Positions 23,802-35,109 of a stretch of DNA of 64,000 bases are shown here, in pieces. Made by a program: the position numbers and the translations under genes. Source of the stretch: Sipunculus nudus (taxonomy: Eukaryota; Annelida; Sipuncula; Golfingiida; Sipunculidae); NCBI GenBank assembly GCA_026874595.1, contig CM049310.1, positions 25,841,058 through 25,905,057 of the forward strand. Direction: 5' to 3'. Each line of letters opens with the position of its first letter. Positions within the stretch are counted from its first letter, which is position 1. The notes under the pieces were generated by a model that was given only the letters and a program-made list of their open reading frames with translations, did not search any database and was not told where the DNA came from.

Positions 23802-24993
23802 TACGATAAACATACATATAAATTCGACATATATATGTTTAAATACATTTATTAATATATCAGTAGCCTATATAAATATAATATATATTTTAAAATTATG
23901 CTAAATTTTTATATATATATCAGAATATATATATATATATAAATATATATATAAGAGAGAGAGAGAGAGCGAGCGAAAGAGACAGTGTAAAGAAAAAGAG
24001 AGCGCTATACCATAGCCTATATAATATTTATCCGATATAGGCTATAAAGGAGAGAGAGAAAGAATGAAAGAGAGAGAAAGAAAGAGAGACAGGCAGAGAG
24101 AGAGAGAGAAGAACCTGAATTAGGGGGAAAGGTAACAAAGACCTATATTATATATAATATTTATCCGATATATATAGGAGAGAGAAAGAAAGAGAGAGAT
24201 AAAGAAAGAAATTGAGAGAAATAGTAAGAGAGACATAAAGAGAAACAGAGAGAGAAAGAGAGAAGAACCGGAATAAGAGGGAATGTAATCAAAAATACAT
24301 ATATATTCATTTAGGGCATATATGTTATATTATAAAAATTAATACACGATTTACTGCTTGATTTATAGATTACATATATAATATTTTTTTTATAGCATGA
24401 TATATATATATATATTTATATATATATGTATATATATTTATGTATATATACAGAGAGAGAGAGAGAGAATGAGTTGGAAAGATAACATAAGCATTGCTTA
24501 TTCATGTTATATAAACAGAAAAAATGTAAATAATTAAATATGATATTTTGTGTTGAATGCGGTTAAAACTCCATAATTTGTCATGTGCGCGATGGTAGCG
24601 CTCGGCAAAAAGTTCTTAGCGCTCGTTAGTCCCAAGCCCAAGATGTTTGAAGTATGTAAGAACACTTAATTCCCGTTGTAAGAGCAGGGTAACGCTCGGT
24701 AAAAAGTCCCAAGCGCTCGGTAGCCCCACGTGGGTCAGAGCAATGACCTGTGTGACCCCAGGGTAGCGCTCGGTAAAAAGTCCGATCGCTCGGTAGCCCC
24801 ACGCTGGTCAAAGCGATGGCTGGTGTGAATCCGGGGTAGCGCTCGGTAAAAAGTCCGAGCGCTCGGTAGCCCCACGCTGGTCAAAGCGATGCCTGGTATG
24901 AATCCAGGGTAGCGCTCGGTAAAAAGTCCTACCGAGCGCTAGCGCTCGGTAGCGCTCGGTACGCTCGGTAGCGCTCGGTAAAAAGACCGACCC
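23401..24993. mobile_element. Foldback element with ~350-400 bp inverted ends and 8-bp target duplication
   Basis: Left arm (23401-23750) and right arm (about 24590-24993) are long inverted copies: GGTCGGTCTTTTTACCGAG, then repeated ACCGAGCGCT sub-units, then GACTTTTTACCGAG and CTACCCTGGATTCA in matching order. GCGGTGCC directly repeats at 23393-23400 and 24994-25001. The loop between the arms is pure low complexity: (TA)n, (GA)n and TATATAT-rich DNA. There is no transposase. An 8-bp duplication fits hAT-type mobilisation, though foldback elements of other origin are possible. Confidence 0.8.
23750..24480. repeat. (TA)n, (TG)n and (GA)n simple-sequence loop
   Basis: Alternating TA and TG tracts and several GAGAGA blocks (about 23954-24120, 24176-24262, 24452-24470) fill the interior of the foldback element. 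Confidence 0.9.
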
Positions 24994-25402
24994 GCGGTGC
25001 CGTAATAGAGCGGGGTACCAGTCTACTGGCAGGCAGGTAGATTCTACCTCCACACACGAGAGTATCGGTATTAGCGATATCCCGCATTACGCCTATCGTA
25101 AACTTGTGACGCTCGAAGCACCAAGGCGTATCTAATACTCATTTCTGTGTAGTTGACCAGTGGCCTGTGTTTACGTGTATACAAATAAATATCCTGATTT
25201 GAAGATCTTAAAACGGGAGTCATATTTTGTTTTTGGGAATTTATATGATACGCATTCAGCTATACACTGTGACACAGTTTTCTACCAAGAGATCTTAATG
25301 TAAAGTTTGTGGATGAAAGTGGATGTGACCGGAGAAAGTAAAGGTGCTTTTCTGTAAAACTGCAAGTTTGTCTTTGGTTTTATCATACGTTCTATATTTC
25401 AG

Positions 25403-25601
25403 TTAAATGTCTTGTAAAAGCGCCTAGTACCAAAGCCGATTTCATAGTGGGTGGTCATCCAGCTACGCCTTACAGCTACCCGTGGATCGTTAGTATTCAT
25501 AAATTTAATGGCCATAACTGCGGCGGCACTATCATCAGTGAGACCGAGATTCTAACTGCAGCGCATTGCTTCGACTACTGTGAAAACAAGACTGCATCGT
25601 G
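25403..25601 (+). CDS. Serine protease S1A exon: mature N-terminus and catalytic His
   Basis: This exon starts the protease domain of a trypsin-type secreted endopeptidase. Acceptor TATATTTCAG and donor GTG|GTAAGTG bound 199 bases (phases 1 and 2). It encodes a Cys-containing propeptide end, then IVGGHPATPYSYPWIVSI (mature N-terminus), NCGG (disulfide partner of the His loop) and LTAAHC with the catalytic His57. The two last bases join with G of the next exon to give Trp. Residues before the usual cleavage point are STKADF, so the P1 position is Phe instead of Arg or Lys. That is unusual and may mean activation by a chymotrypsin-like enzyme or cleavage after the Lys three residues earlier. 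The full domain continues through 30684-30849, 32251-32338, 33608-33747 and 39701-39859. Confidence 0.9.
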
Positions 25602-25943
25602 GTAAGTGATAACCAATTTAAATCAGCGGTGTACTCATTTTATATATCAATATGCACTTTTAAAACTAAGGATACTTAAAAGTGGTTAAAGATGGTATTC
25701 AGTATGTCCGAATGACGAAATCCTTTAAGGGTTTTCCTTTAAAACCCTTTTTCTATCAAACTTTTTGGGGTTTCCCAAAAATACCTATCACAAATTTTTG
25801 TAAACCCTCTAAATACCCTAACAGTATTATTAAAATTCTTTTAAAAAACCTTTTTAATTTATCAAAACCCTTTTTACACCTGTATAGGCTCTTTAAACCC
25901 CTTGTGGAATAAATTTAGAAACCTATTTTAGGAATAAAATATT

Positions 25944-26548
25944 TTTTGAAGCAAGCTACATTGATAGTGGAAGAAGAAAGATTCTCCGTCTCAGATCCGA
26001 TATTACAAGCGTAGGTGTAGGCAGTGTTTTAGTTCTCTGGATTTCATGTTAAACACCACGTTAGATGTTGTGATAGACTTAGATTTAACAACACAATGTG
26101 GGATGTGATGCACCTTTTAGAAACCTTTTTATTTCATAAAAAAGCCTTTTTAATTTATCAAAAACCTTTTGAACACCTTTATATAATGTTAAAAAACTTC
26201 AGAATCATTGCAGAAAATTTAAAAAAAAATATCTTCTGCTGAAAATCGCCGATACGGTGTTTCTTTTCATCCTGTGCTTAAAAGGATGCCACTAACAAAA
26301 CGGAACGCCGCCTCTTTAAGGCCCTTACTGACCCATCGCCATCTTGCATCTGTTGAACGAAAGACTGTGCCAGCCTCTCATACTGCTCTACCACATTGTG
26401 TTGTTAAATCTAGTCTATAACAACATAAAACATGGTATTTACATTCAGAAAACTAAAATATAATTAACTGTCTGCACTTACACTAGTAATATCGGATCTG
26501 AAACGGAGAATCTATATTCATCCAATGTCATTGTAGCTTGTTTCAAAA
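25944..26548. mobile_element. Small foldback/MITE element in the protease intron
   Basis: Ends are inverted: TTTTGAAGCAAGCTACA at the left and TGTAGCTTGTTTCAAAA at the right. The similarity continues inwards through GATTCTCCGTCTCAGATCCG / CGGATCTGAAACGGAGAATC and TTTAACAACACAATGTGG / CCACATTGTGTTGTTAAA, so the arms are about 140-150 bases. The interior is AAACCTTTTT-rich and non-coding. No clear target duplication was identified. Confidence 0.7.
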
Positions 26549-26937
26549 GCACACGGTGATACTCGGGTATATCCGAAAAACTCCGTACGTGTGGGCGGCG
26601 CTATTTCCTTCTCGTGGCAGTTTGAGAAAATATATGTTTAAGTTTCCAAAAGGGTGTTTGTCAAAATGAAATAGGTTTAACGCAGCAAGTTATGGCTTAA
26701 ACCCTTTGCGCGTCAGTGGTAAGGTTTATTCAACTGGAAACTCGGGGTTGCGTGGAACACCCTTATGGAAAACTCTTACTTCTAACAATGTAGTTTCAGA
26801 ATCACTTACTCTTTGATGTGCAAGTTAATATGATAATGAAAGAGACCCGGCACGGTTATGACCGTAAAGGATATGGAATATAAGAACACTATGAGTCACG
26901 TGCATATGAAGTTCTGCCTCACACTACTGACTTAAAC

Positions 26938-27160
26938 AGCGCAAATAACAGCAGGTGTAACTGTCTGGCAGTACAGAACTAAACAATACAACGGAAGGCA
27001 AAGAGAACTGTATCACATAATTGAACTAAACAGTACAAAAACAGCGAATAGAACGGTCTCACGATACAGAAGTAAACAGTACAAATAACAGAACTGTCTC
27101 ACAGTATTGAACTGAACAGTGCAAATAACAACAGGGAGGACTGTTTGGCGGTCGCTTGAT
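26938..27160. repeat. Degenerate ~55-bp minisatellite
   Basis: Four imperfect units built from GAACTGTCTCACAGTA, GAACTAAACAGTACA and AATAACAG follow one another. Any ORF here, on either strand, is a by-product of the repeat. Confidence 0.6.
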
Positions 27161-27439
27161 GTCACAGTAACAGTCAGATGTTGGTTCATCGACTTTCTAT
27201 TTAGATGATAGTGTTCATATTTCATTCATGAATTTAACTACCGTCACGATATGACTTCTGTAATTTTTATGATATCAAATAAAAAACAATAAATTTAATG
27301 ATGGAAAATCTAATAAAAACTTAAAAATAGGTTATACTAACTGTAAACACAGTAAGCAAATATAATTCATTTATCAATCCTTTCCGACAATCTGAAAGGA
27401 CTGAAAGGACTTTCAAACTAGATGTGTCGGAACGACACT

Positions 27440-29395
27440 AATGCCCCAGCCTGGAGCAAATTAGAAATATTTGTTAAATTGTTTTAAGTTCAGGAGCTGT
27501 CATATGGTCAAAAGTAGGTCAACCAGGACAAAATGCAAACTCGATCTGTAACGGATCATTATCAAGCAACACACCAAAAATCAGGCCAGTATCTGCAGGC
27601 ATTGTGAAAAAAGTCCATACATGTGCATTCTTCATAAAAATTTCTATTTTTCATGAAATTTTCTATGTTCAGGATCTGTCATACGGTCAAAAATAGGTCA
27701 ACTAGGACGAAACGCGAACTCGATCTGTAAGTGGTAATTATGCGCCCACAGACCACAAAATAGGCCAGTATCTGTAATCATTGCATTGCGAAACTAGAAT
27801 ATTAGCAAAAGCTGATAATGAATTATAAATTTTAATTGGGGAGGTACGCACCATGTTTCATAACAATCCACCAAATGCTTCCTGAGAAATGAGCTCCTAA
27901 GTTTTTTTCTATTCTAAGCTCTGTGACCTTGAAAAGTAGGTCATGATCCCCCAACTTTGAACTCGACCAAGATTTTGTAAATATGCAATAGCACTGAAGA
28001 AAAGAAGTTCCTGTGTTGAATAGCTTTGGAGATATCCCGCACAAAAGGCCCAAATTGAAAAATCTGATAAAAAATCATTAAAAAATCAGAAATTGTACGT
28101 GGCGCCACCATAATGGTGCAGCACGTACAGACCATCAGTCCCAATGACCATACTAAGTTTTGTGAAAATCTACACGATGATTCCTGTGATATAAGCTTCT
28201 AAGTGTTTTTTCTATAATCAGCTCTAAAACAAAGAAAAATAGATCATGGTCACCCATCTTTGATCCTGACTAAGATTTTGTTGATATACATCTTCACCGA
28301 AGAAATAAAAGTTCTTACGGCGAATCCTTTAAGAGATATCCTGCTCACAAGGATAAAAGTGAAAAATCTGATAAAAATTCATAAAAAATGCGAAATTGTA
28401 GGTGGCGCCACCAAACTTGTGCAGCACGTACTGATCATCAGTCCCAATGGTCATAGTAAGTTTTATGAAAATCCTGAGATATATGCTTCTGAGTGTTTAT
28501 CTATAATCAGCTCTAAAATGTAGAAAAATGGGTCAAGGTCACCCATCTTGGAACTTGACCGAGATTTTATCGATTTACATCTTCACTGATGAAATAAAAT
28601 TCCAACGGTGAATCCTTTTAGAGATATCCCGCTCACAAGGTAAAAGTTAACGGACGCTGGACAGACGGACGCAGGACGGACGGACAGCTAGACGGACGGA
28701 CGCACGGACAGCTTGGGTGACGACAATAGGCCATCAGCCTATGGGCTGAGGGCTAAAAAAGGCTGTACATGTACATTTGTCATGAAAATTTCTTTTTTTT
28801 TTATGAATTTTTTTTATGTTCAGGAGCCGTCAAACGGTCAACAATAGGTCAATCTGGACGAAATGCGAACTCGATCTGTAACTGGTCATTATCTGCCCAC
28901 ACATAAAAATCAGGGCAGTATCTACAGGCATTGCGAAAAAAAGTCCGTACATATGCATTTGTTATGAAACTTTCTATTTTTCATGAAATTTTCTATGTTC
29001 AAGAGCAGTCAAATGGTCAAAAGTAGGTCAACGGGGACAAAACACAAACTCGATCTGTAACCGGGCATTATCTGCCCAAACACCAAAAATCAGGCCTGTT
29101 TCTGCAGGCATTGCGAAAAAAAGTCCGTACATGTGCACTTGTCAAGAAAGTTTATATTTTTTATGAAATTTTCTATGTTAGGACGCCGTCAAACGGTCAA
29201 AAGTAGGTCAACCGGGACGAAACGCGAACTCGATCTGTAACTAGTCATTATCTGCCCGCACACCAGAAACAGAGGCCAATATCTGCAGGCATTGTGAAAA
29301 AAGTCCGTCCAACTGTTTCATTTCGGAATGACAGATTGACGGAATGACGGACATGGGTAAAACTATATGCCCCGGCGGGGGCATATAAAGTGCAA
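27440..29395. repeat. Composite tandem repeat of two interleaved families
   Basis: Family A (~180 bp; TCAGGAGCTGTCATATGGTC, AAAAGTAGGTCAAC, AACTCGATCTGTAAC, AATCAGGCCAGTATCTGCAG) occurs at 27480-27790 and again in three units at 28790-29310. Family B (~300 bp; CTCTGTGACCTTGAAAAGTA, GACCAAGATTTTGT, GGAGATATCCCGC, GGTGGCGCCACCA) fills 27810-28660 in three units, ending in a GGAC-rich tract (28653-28712). B sits inside an A array, or A flanks a B insertion. The sequence is non-coding. Confidence 0.7.
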
Positions 29396-30408
29396 ATATT
29401 TGAAAAAATTATTCATAATTTTCATATTACATAAATTCAGACGTTTTTGTACAGTTTGGTAACATATAATTTATTTTTCTCTTTTAAATAATAGCAGTCC
29501 ATGTCCTGCTTGGTGTAACACAAACTATTAGGAATACATGAAATATACAGTGTTTATACATTGGTTTCATGCATGAAAAAAACACGAATATTAGAGACAC
29601 AATTAGGCAGATGTTTAGACGTTTCCAGCCAATCAAACAATATTCAGTATTCAATGTATCTTTAACTGCGTCTGACACAAAATTACCTTGAAACTATTAG
29701 GCCGTATATGTTTACTTAAACTAAAGTATAATTAGATTTTAATATTAAGCTATAAACAAATGCAAAAGACTTTATAAGACGATTCACTCAGATGGCCTCT
29801 ATGACTTTGAGACGGCCTCTGAAAAATCATAATAACACGATAAATCTGCACGAATGACATGATATATGACATTTCTGTGAATGTTGTCATTGATCAAAAT
29901 TTAAACTTCTATGAAATATTCCCACAGAGTATTTTGTTAGAAATTTGTAAAATTTTGTAATCATTCTACCAAGGTTGGGATTATAATCGACACAAACATG
30001 AGCTTCCGTCAAATTATTTTATGTCGAAACCTCGATTGACCAGATTTTAACGTCGCTGTTGGTCATTAAGTGAAAGGGGACTCTGAACACAGATAACAGG
30101 AATTTGCTATATTTGAACGATAACCTTGGTCTAAAGTTGGTTGATTAGAGGGAGAATATATAGCTTAGATGATAAATCCATCATGTCATTTTAAATTTTT
30201 TTCCGTCGGGGACATAGATTCTCTCGTCACCCATTTCTGTATCTTCCCGATGTGTTTGTCTGTCATAGATAATGAATCATTTCAATATACAGAAATAAGA
30301 ATTGGCAATAATCAAGACGTTTTATGTCTGGATGTTTGTAGTGCATATCAAATTAAATTTCTCTAAATAACCTGACACGACGAATGACATTACTTGCAAT
30401 AATAAAAA

Positions 30409-30451
30409 AAAAACAACAACAACAATAATAATAATAATAATAATAATAATA
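30409..30451. repeat. (AAT)n microsatellite
   Basis: A run of AAC and then AAT triplets; the minus-strand poly-Leu ORF across it is an artefact. Confidence 0.95.
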
Positions 30452-30683
30452 GTTGATCACAACCTAGAGCTGTAAGAATGATTGCAAGAATATAACATAC
30501 CCCTAAAACAGCTAAACCAGATAAGTGTTCCTGAATTAAGACATCAGGGATAGGAATCAGCTCTGAGGATATTACAACTCTTTTAGCATGACCAAAGATA
30601 TTTCTTATTAAATGCATCGTTTACTTCAAACGCATCCTGCACTTATCTTGAAGATTATTTGAAGTCATTCGTTACTTTAACAG

Positions 30684-30849
30684 GAATCCTGAAATATATG
30701 GAGTCTGGGCGGGGCTATATGACCTGCGTAACCAAGCAGCACCAGCCAAGCGTCATGACGTTCAAAATATTATTTGTCACCATGACTATAGAAATTTATC
30801 CAGATACAGTAACGACATTGCTATCTTAACGGTGAATCCACCAATACAG
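30684..30849 (+). CDS. Serine protease S1A exon: catalytic Asp
   Basis: Acceptor TACTTTAACAG opens 166 bases. The leading G completes the Trp codon from the previous exon. The protein continues WNPEIYGVWAGLYDLRN, a Cys-containing strand (IICHHDYR) and SNDIAILTVNPPIQ, where NDIAIL carries catalytic Asp102. The frame requires the exon to end at CAG|GCAAGT, a GC donor with an otherwise perfect consensus. Using the nearby GT (CAA|GTATGG) would shift the frame into the next exon. The phase at the end is 0. Confidence 0.9.
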
Positions 30850-31080
30850 GCAAGTATGGGATTATTTTATGCCTAGATAGTTGCAACCGAGCTGTCTATC
30901 AGATTTATATTAAAAACACGGATACCCCTTCAAATCTATATACTATAATTTGTCCGGTCTGTCTGTTTGTCTGTTTGTCAAGGAAACCCGCAGAGACGGG
31001 CCATGACAGTGGGCTACTTTTGCTGTCAGCCATAGTCAGATGCCCTAACTTGCAGAATGCTCACCTATTTGGCACAGGGG

Positions 31081-31310
31081 CCTGGACAGCTGAGTGGTAA
31101 AACGCTCGGCCTTCTCCGCTGGCGACCCGGTTTCGATTCCCGGCGTTGCAATACGAGTGGGTTGTAGTGGCCCGCCCAAGGTCGGTGGTTTTCCATCTTT
31201 ACCGACTACCAAGCGCTAACATCCGGGCCATGGAGTGTGCTTCCTATTAGTTATTATAACTAGTTGCACAATCCATGTAAAATAACTAAAGTTTATATTT
31301 TTTTTTAATT
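31081..31310 (+). repeat. tRNA-derived SINE-like repeat
   Basis: The head has an A-box CAGCTGAGTGG (31087-31097) and a B-box GGTTTCGATTCCC (31129-31141), about 32 bases apart, as in tRNA-like Pol III promoters. A body and an AT-rich tail with poly-T near 31299-31308 follow. It does not fold as a clean tRNA with matching acceptor arms, so a SINE is preferred over a tRNA gene. It lies in the intron between the Asp exon and the next one. Confidence 0.6.
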
Positions 31311-32250
31311 TGGCTCATCCACTTGCACACAATTGATTCCCGGCCGCATCACATCGAAGGTCTGTCGCACAACTTCACACCGCTCTCCACAACGCCTGGA
31401 CCCCCACCTTGGCCCATTACAACAAACACAAATAATTGATTCCGTATCGACCACCAGACGTCGCTAAATGGAGAGTTCGCCAACTTACGGGTATGGAAAC
31501 ACACTATGCAGCAATATACCCTTCCTCTGCAACGGGTCACCATTTTCTGGTCAAATAATAGAGCTAACCATTGTGATAAATATTCAAAACAATGTCCACA
31601 TGTCAGATGCGCTTTTGCACAAAATGGATTACGGGATCTTTATAAAGCAACTTTATACAAACACTCGTTTGTTTTGCCATTATATACTTTCATTCTACTT
31701 ATACGTATCAGGCTCTAAAATGTGCACCATGTACGTGTACAGAGCGCAACTATTTATGCAATTAGATTATACCAAAGAGGAAATGCTATCTTCACTAAGC
31801 ATTTGACGTCAAAGACGTTTGGCCCCGGGAGACATTTCATGCAAATTATATCCGTCATTTGAAATCGAACAAACATATTACCCGTTCTTCCGTTTAGACA
31901 ATGCGAACCCGACTTCGCCCCGAAACGACTTTCCAATTGTTCATCTGTTGGATACTGGTGTGGTTTCTGATAGATGTCGCTCCTATAGATCCTTCACAGA
32001 ATTTCCGTACTAATTTCTTTTTCCTGGATAATATGGTATATCGCACCTTAGGATCACTGGTCTCTGGTCTTAAAGTGTAGAGAAGGATATTTCCGAGGCG
32101 TGGGCACAGAAAAATTTAATGCCAATTATGATCTAGATGTCAAAGCAGCGCTTTTAAGTTGCACATACTATTTGCATACTGTCGTGTTTAACTTTTAAAT
32201 ACCGCACTTTTTATAATACTCTGGTTAGTATTATTATGTTTGCTTTACAG

Positions 32251-32338
32251 AGGCGAACAGAAGCCATGCCTTTATGTTTAGCTGACACTGTAAGCCCTGG
32301 GCAAATGTGTGTCGTCGCTGGATGGGGCGACACGAATG
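32251..32338 (+). CDS. Serine protease S1A exon: VVAGWG region
   Basis: Acceptor TTGCTTTACAG and donor AATG|GTTGGT bound 88 bases (phase 0 to phase 1). It encodes RRTEAMPLCLAD, with the Cys that bridges to the propeptide in chymotrypsin-like folds, and MCVVAGWGDTN, the conserved strand before the autolysis loop. The final G starts the Gly codon completed at 33608. Confidence 0.9.
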
Positions 32339-32959
32339 GTTGGTAGTATCGATAATGTTCTGTGCGTTTATTTTACACATTTATTTAAACTGCATATAGT
32401 GAATACGTAACCAAATAGTTGTTCGACTCACATGAGCACCTGCCAAGATAAAACCTAATTATGCAGCACATCAGTATTTGTTAATTGTTTTTACCTATAA
32501 TATCATGGAAGCGTCCAGGGACGAGAGATTCATTTGATTCATATGATCCTTAAAACAAGACGAAAGGTAAAATAAAGTTAGCGTTTAGTTAAACTAATAT
32601 CCTTTCCATGGATTGTCCTCGGGGACTATTTTTTTAGGTTATATATATTTTCATTTTTTTACAACCAATTCTATATAGGGCTTATCGAGGCCATTTTTAT
32701 TCGATAAAATCTCATATTTTATATTTAAAATTACATTTTGTTTGTTAATGCAAAAATAATAATTTTCATTCAAAACTAAGTTTCGATGCATTTGCCAGTT
32801 CACTGCTCATGGCTATAAATCTGCTGCCCTCGTGTGCATATACATAAAATTCACCAACATGTCGATGAAATTTTATTAAACGGGGGTCTTCTTACCATAT
32901 CAATACATAATTAAGCTCCTTGAATGAATGCATGACCGCTATACGTCATAAGTCAGGTG

Positions 32960-33545
32960 GCTTAGACCCAGATTTGGGCAGGATGGGGACATACCGTACA
33001 AAGCGCCAAACTTTTTTCATGTATTATTCATGGCCTTAGCTTTAAATTTTTGATAGAAGGCACTTCCTCAAAATGGATTATGGCAGTCATCTTGGATTCC
33101 AAGATGGCCGCCCTGTAAAAACACATGTATGCTAATTTCCCGGCTCCTCGGTAACTTAGAAAACAATCTTAGTGTCTAAACATTCATTTTCATGCTTGAG
33201 GATGCAATTATGCTATCCAAATTATCAAATGAAACCATTACTAGAAACAAAAATCATAATTTGCTCTTTTTTGTTATTGTTCTGGGGCTTAGGCCCAAAT
33301 TTGGGAATGGGACAACCTAAATGAAAGCAGCAAATTTTTTTCTACTAGTGATTCATGGCCTTAACTTTTGAACTTGATGGGAGCCACTTCCTCAAAATGT
33401 ATTATTCCAGCCACCTTTGATTCCAAGATGGCCGCCATGTAGAGATATGTTAATACCTCGGCTACTAGGCAACTTTTAAATGCAATCTTAGTGTCTAAGC
33501 ATACATTTTCATAGGTAAGAAACCAATTTTGGTATTCAAAGTGTG
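32960..33545. repeat. Two ~290-bp direct repeat units
   Basis: Units beginning near 32965 and 33290 share ATTCATGGCCTTA, CACTTCCTCAAAATG, GATTCCAAGATGGCCGCC and CAATCTTAGTGTCTAA in the same order at roughly 75-80% identity by eye. This is a non-coding dispersed repeat inside the protease intron. Confidence 0.7.
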
Positions 33546-33607
33546 AAAAAAATACTTTTTCCTTAAATTATAGCATTTTCTAGATGTTGCAAATCGTTAT
33601 TTCACAG

Positions 33608-33747
33608 GTACAGGAGACGAGAGACTTCTTAACGAAGTGAAAGTACCTATCGTCGATGACACTAAATGCAAAAACTACTATGGCGCTGCAATATTACCGG
33701 GCATGATCTGTGCAGGATATGAACAAGGACAGAAGGATTCGTGTCAC
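33608..33747 (+). CDS. Serine protease S1A exon: specificity-pocket Asp189
   Basis: Acceptor ATTTCACAG and donor CAC|GTAGGT bound 140 bases (phase 1 to phase 0). It encodes a Cys-containing loop (DDTKCKNYY), MICAGY and the end KDSCH. In chymotrypsin numbering the Asp of KDSC is residue 189, the bottom of the S1 pocket in trypsins, so cleavage after Arg or Lys is predicted. Residue 192 is His instead of the common Gln. The catalytic Ser itself is on the next exon, about 6 kb away beyond a retrotransposon. Confidence 0.92.
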
Positions 33748-34285
33748 GTAGGTATTACTGCATTATCGTGTTTTACTTGGTTTCTTATCATGCCTATAAG
33801 TTCTCCATCTTAAAGTCTTTTTACATGGTTTGGACTGCTGTATTTGTTTGACCGCAACACTCAGATGTACAGTTCTATAAAGGAGCTGAATGTTTTGAAT
33901 AATAACAGGTCTATATAATAATTAATAAATATAAACAGTTATATTGGAAACGTGATTGTGAAGTGAACATATATAGGAAAATATGGGTGATTAAGGCATA
34001 AATGCTGGATTAGAAAATAATATGAGACAATTTTGCCATAAGAAAATATGAATATATAGGAATTAAAAGAGTTGTTGGAAGCCTAGCATTTGCTTCATTA
34101 ATTCTGTGACGACTCATGGTAAATGAATTACTGCGAAGTGGTCTGAGATGTGTTATTGCGAAATTGTTCGTGAAAATTTCAGCTTAAAACTCATACCAAG
34201 CAACGGAAAGCCGGAAACATTTAGTTACCGCTCCGTCGGTATGAAATATGACGGTAAACACACTTCTAGGGAGAGGAATTTCCTG

Positions 34286-35001
34286 TGTTACAGGTGTCTG
34301 TTTTGTTGTGCGTATGGGGTGGTACATGTGTCTGTTGACATTCTGATTCGTGTAGCGCAGGATTAGTTCGTTGCTATGGGAACCTCGCTTGTTGGGCGCT
34401 TGCTCGCATGTGGGGTCTTAATCGTAGAGACACAGCGATCTTTGTTCGTCTGTTTATGTGCGTGTGTATTGTTCTGTGGAATTTTCCATATCTAGAATTT
34501 TCGAGTGAGAAGCTATAAATTAGGGGCTGTGTTTTGAGCCGGCAGAAAGGAAAATACCAGCGAGCACTAAGAGTATTACTGTCTCGCCAGTTTTGAGACC
34601 TTTTCCGTTAATTGCAGTGGTGTCAGATATTCAACGGACTTACAGATTTAATACAGAATGTCTCAAGTTTGCCTTTGGATTATTACTATTTACGTGGATT
34701 ATTGGTGTTAAAGGACTCTTGTTGAGCTGTGACAGTAGTGGTTTCCAGAAATCAAAGCCTAGGATCCGGACACTCTGGTACTGTACATTTTTTGTTATAC
34801 CGTGTAATTGTATTGATTTAGTGTATTGTTATGCTAGGATTGTTCTAAGAATAAATTATAATTGTTTTTAAAAAAAACAAAACTGACTTCTTTATTCATT
34901 CCCCTTGACATTTCTCGCTGCCTAGTGTTGCGGAATCTGATTTTTTTTATCTCCGTAACAAAAGTTATGCTCGTCACGATTATGAATCTGTTGTTATAAA
35001 C
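34286..35001 (+). repeat. 5' LTR of the Gmr1-like element
   Basis: Begins TGTTACAGGTGTCTGTTTTG and matches the LTRs at 12455-13302 and 62411-63142 (both minus). It contains a TATA-like CTATAAATTAGG (about 34513) and AATAAATTATAA (about 34850). Compared with the end of the element, the final TTAGGTTCCGTAACA is missing before the primer site, a small deletion. Confidence 0.75.
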
Positions 35002-35018
35002 TGGGGGCTCATCCGGGA
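35002..35018 (+). promoter_or_regulatory. Primer-binding site resembling tRNA-Pro
   Basis: TGGGGGCTCATCCGGGA differs by one base from the classical tRNA-Pro primer site (TGGGGGCTCGTCCGGGA) and sits immediately after the LTR, where reverse transcription would start. Confidence 0.7.
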
Positions 35019-35109
35019 AGCTTAATAGTTTTGACAATTTATTAGGCCTTGACCTAGACACATTGTCTACAAGATTTATCTCAGGGTTTTTTTGTTATTG
35101 TTTTAACAT

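Noticed and set aside
31081-31160. tRNA gene
   Set aside because: A and B boxes are present, but acceptor and anticodon arms do not pair convincingly; a tRNA-derived SINE explains the boxes and the longer body.
31468-31806. 112-codon ORF between protease exons
   Set aside because: Overlapping ORFs occur on both strands and other frames, with no conserved motif; it lies inside an intron.
34593-34871. 92-codon ORF in the 5' LTR
   Set aside because: Lies wholly in LTR U3/R sequence. The corresponding frame is not kept in the LTRs at 12455-13302 and 62411-63142.
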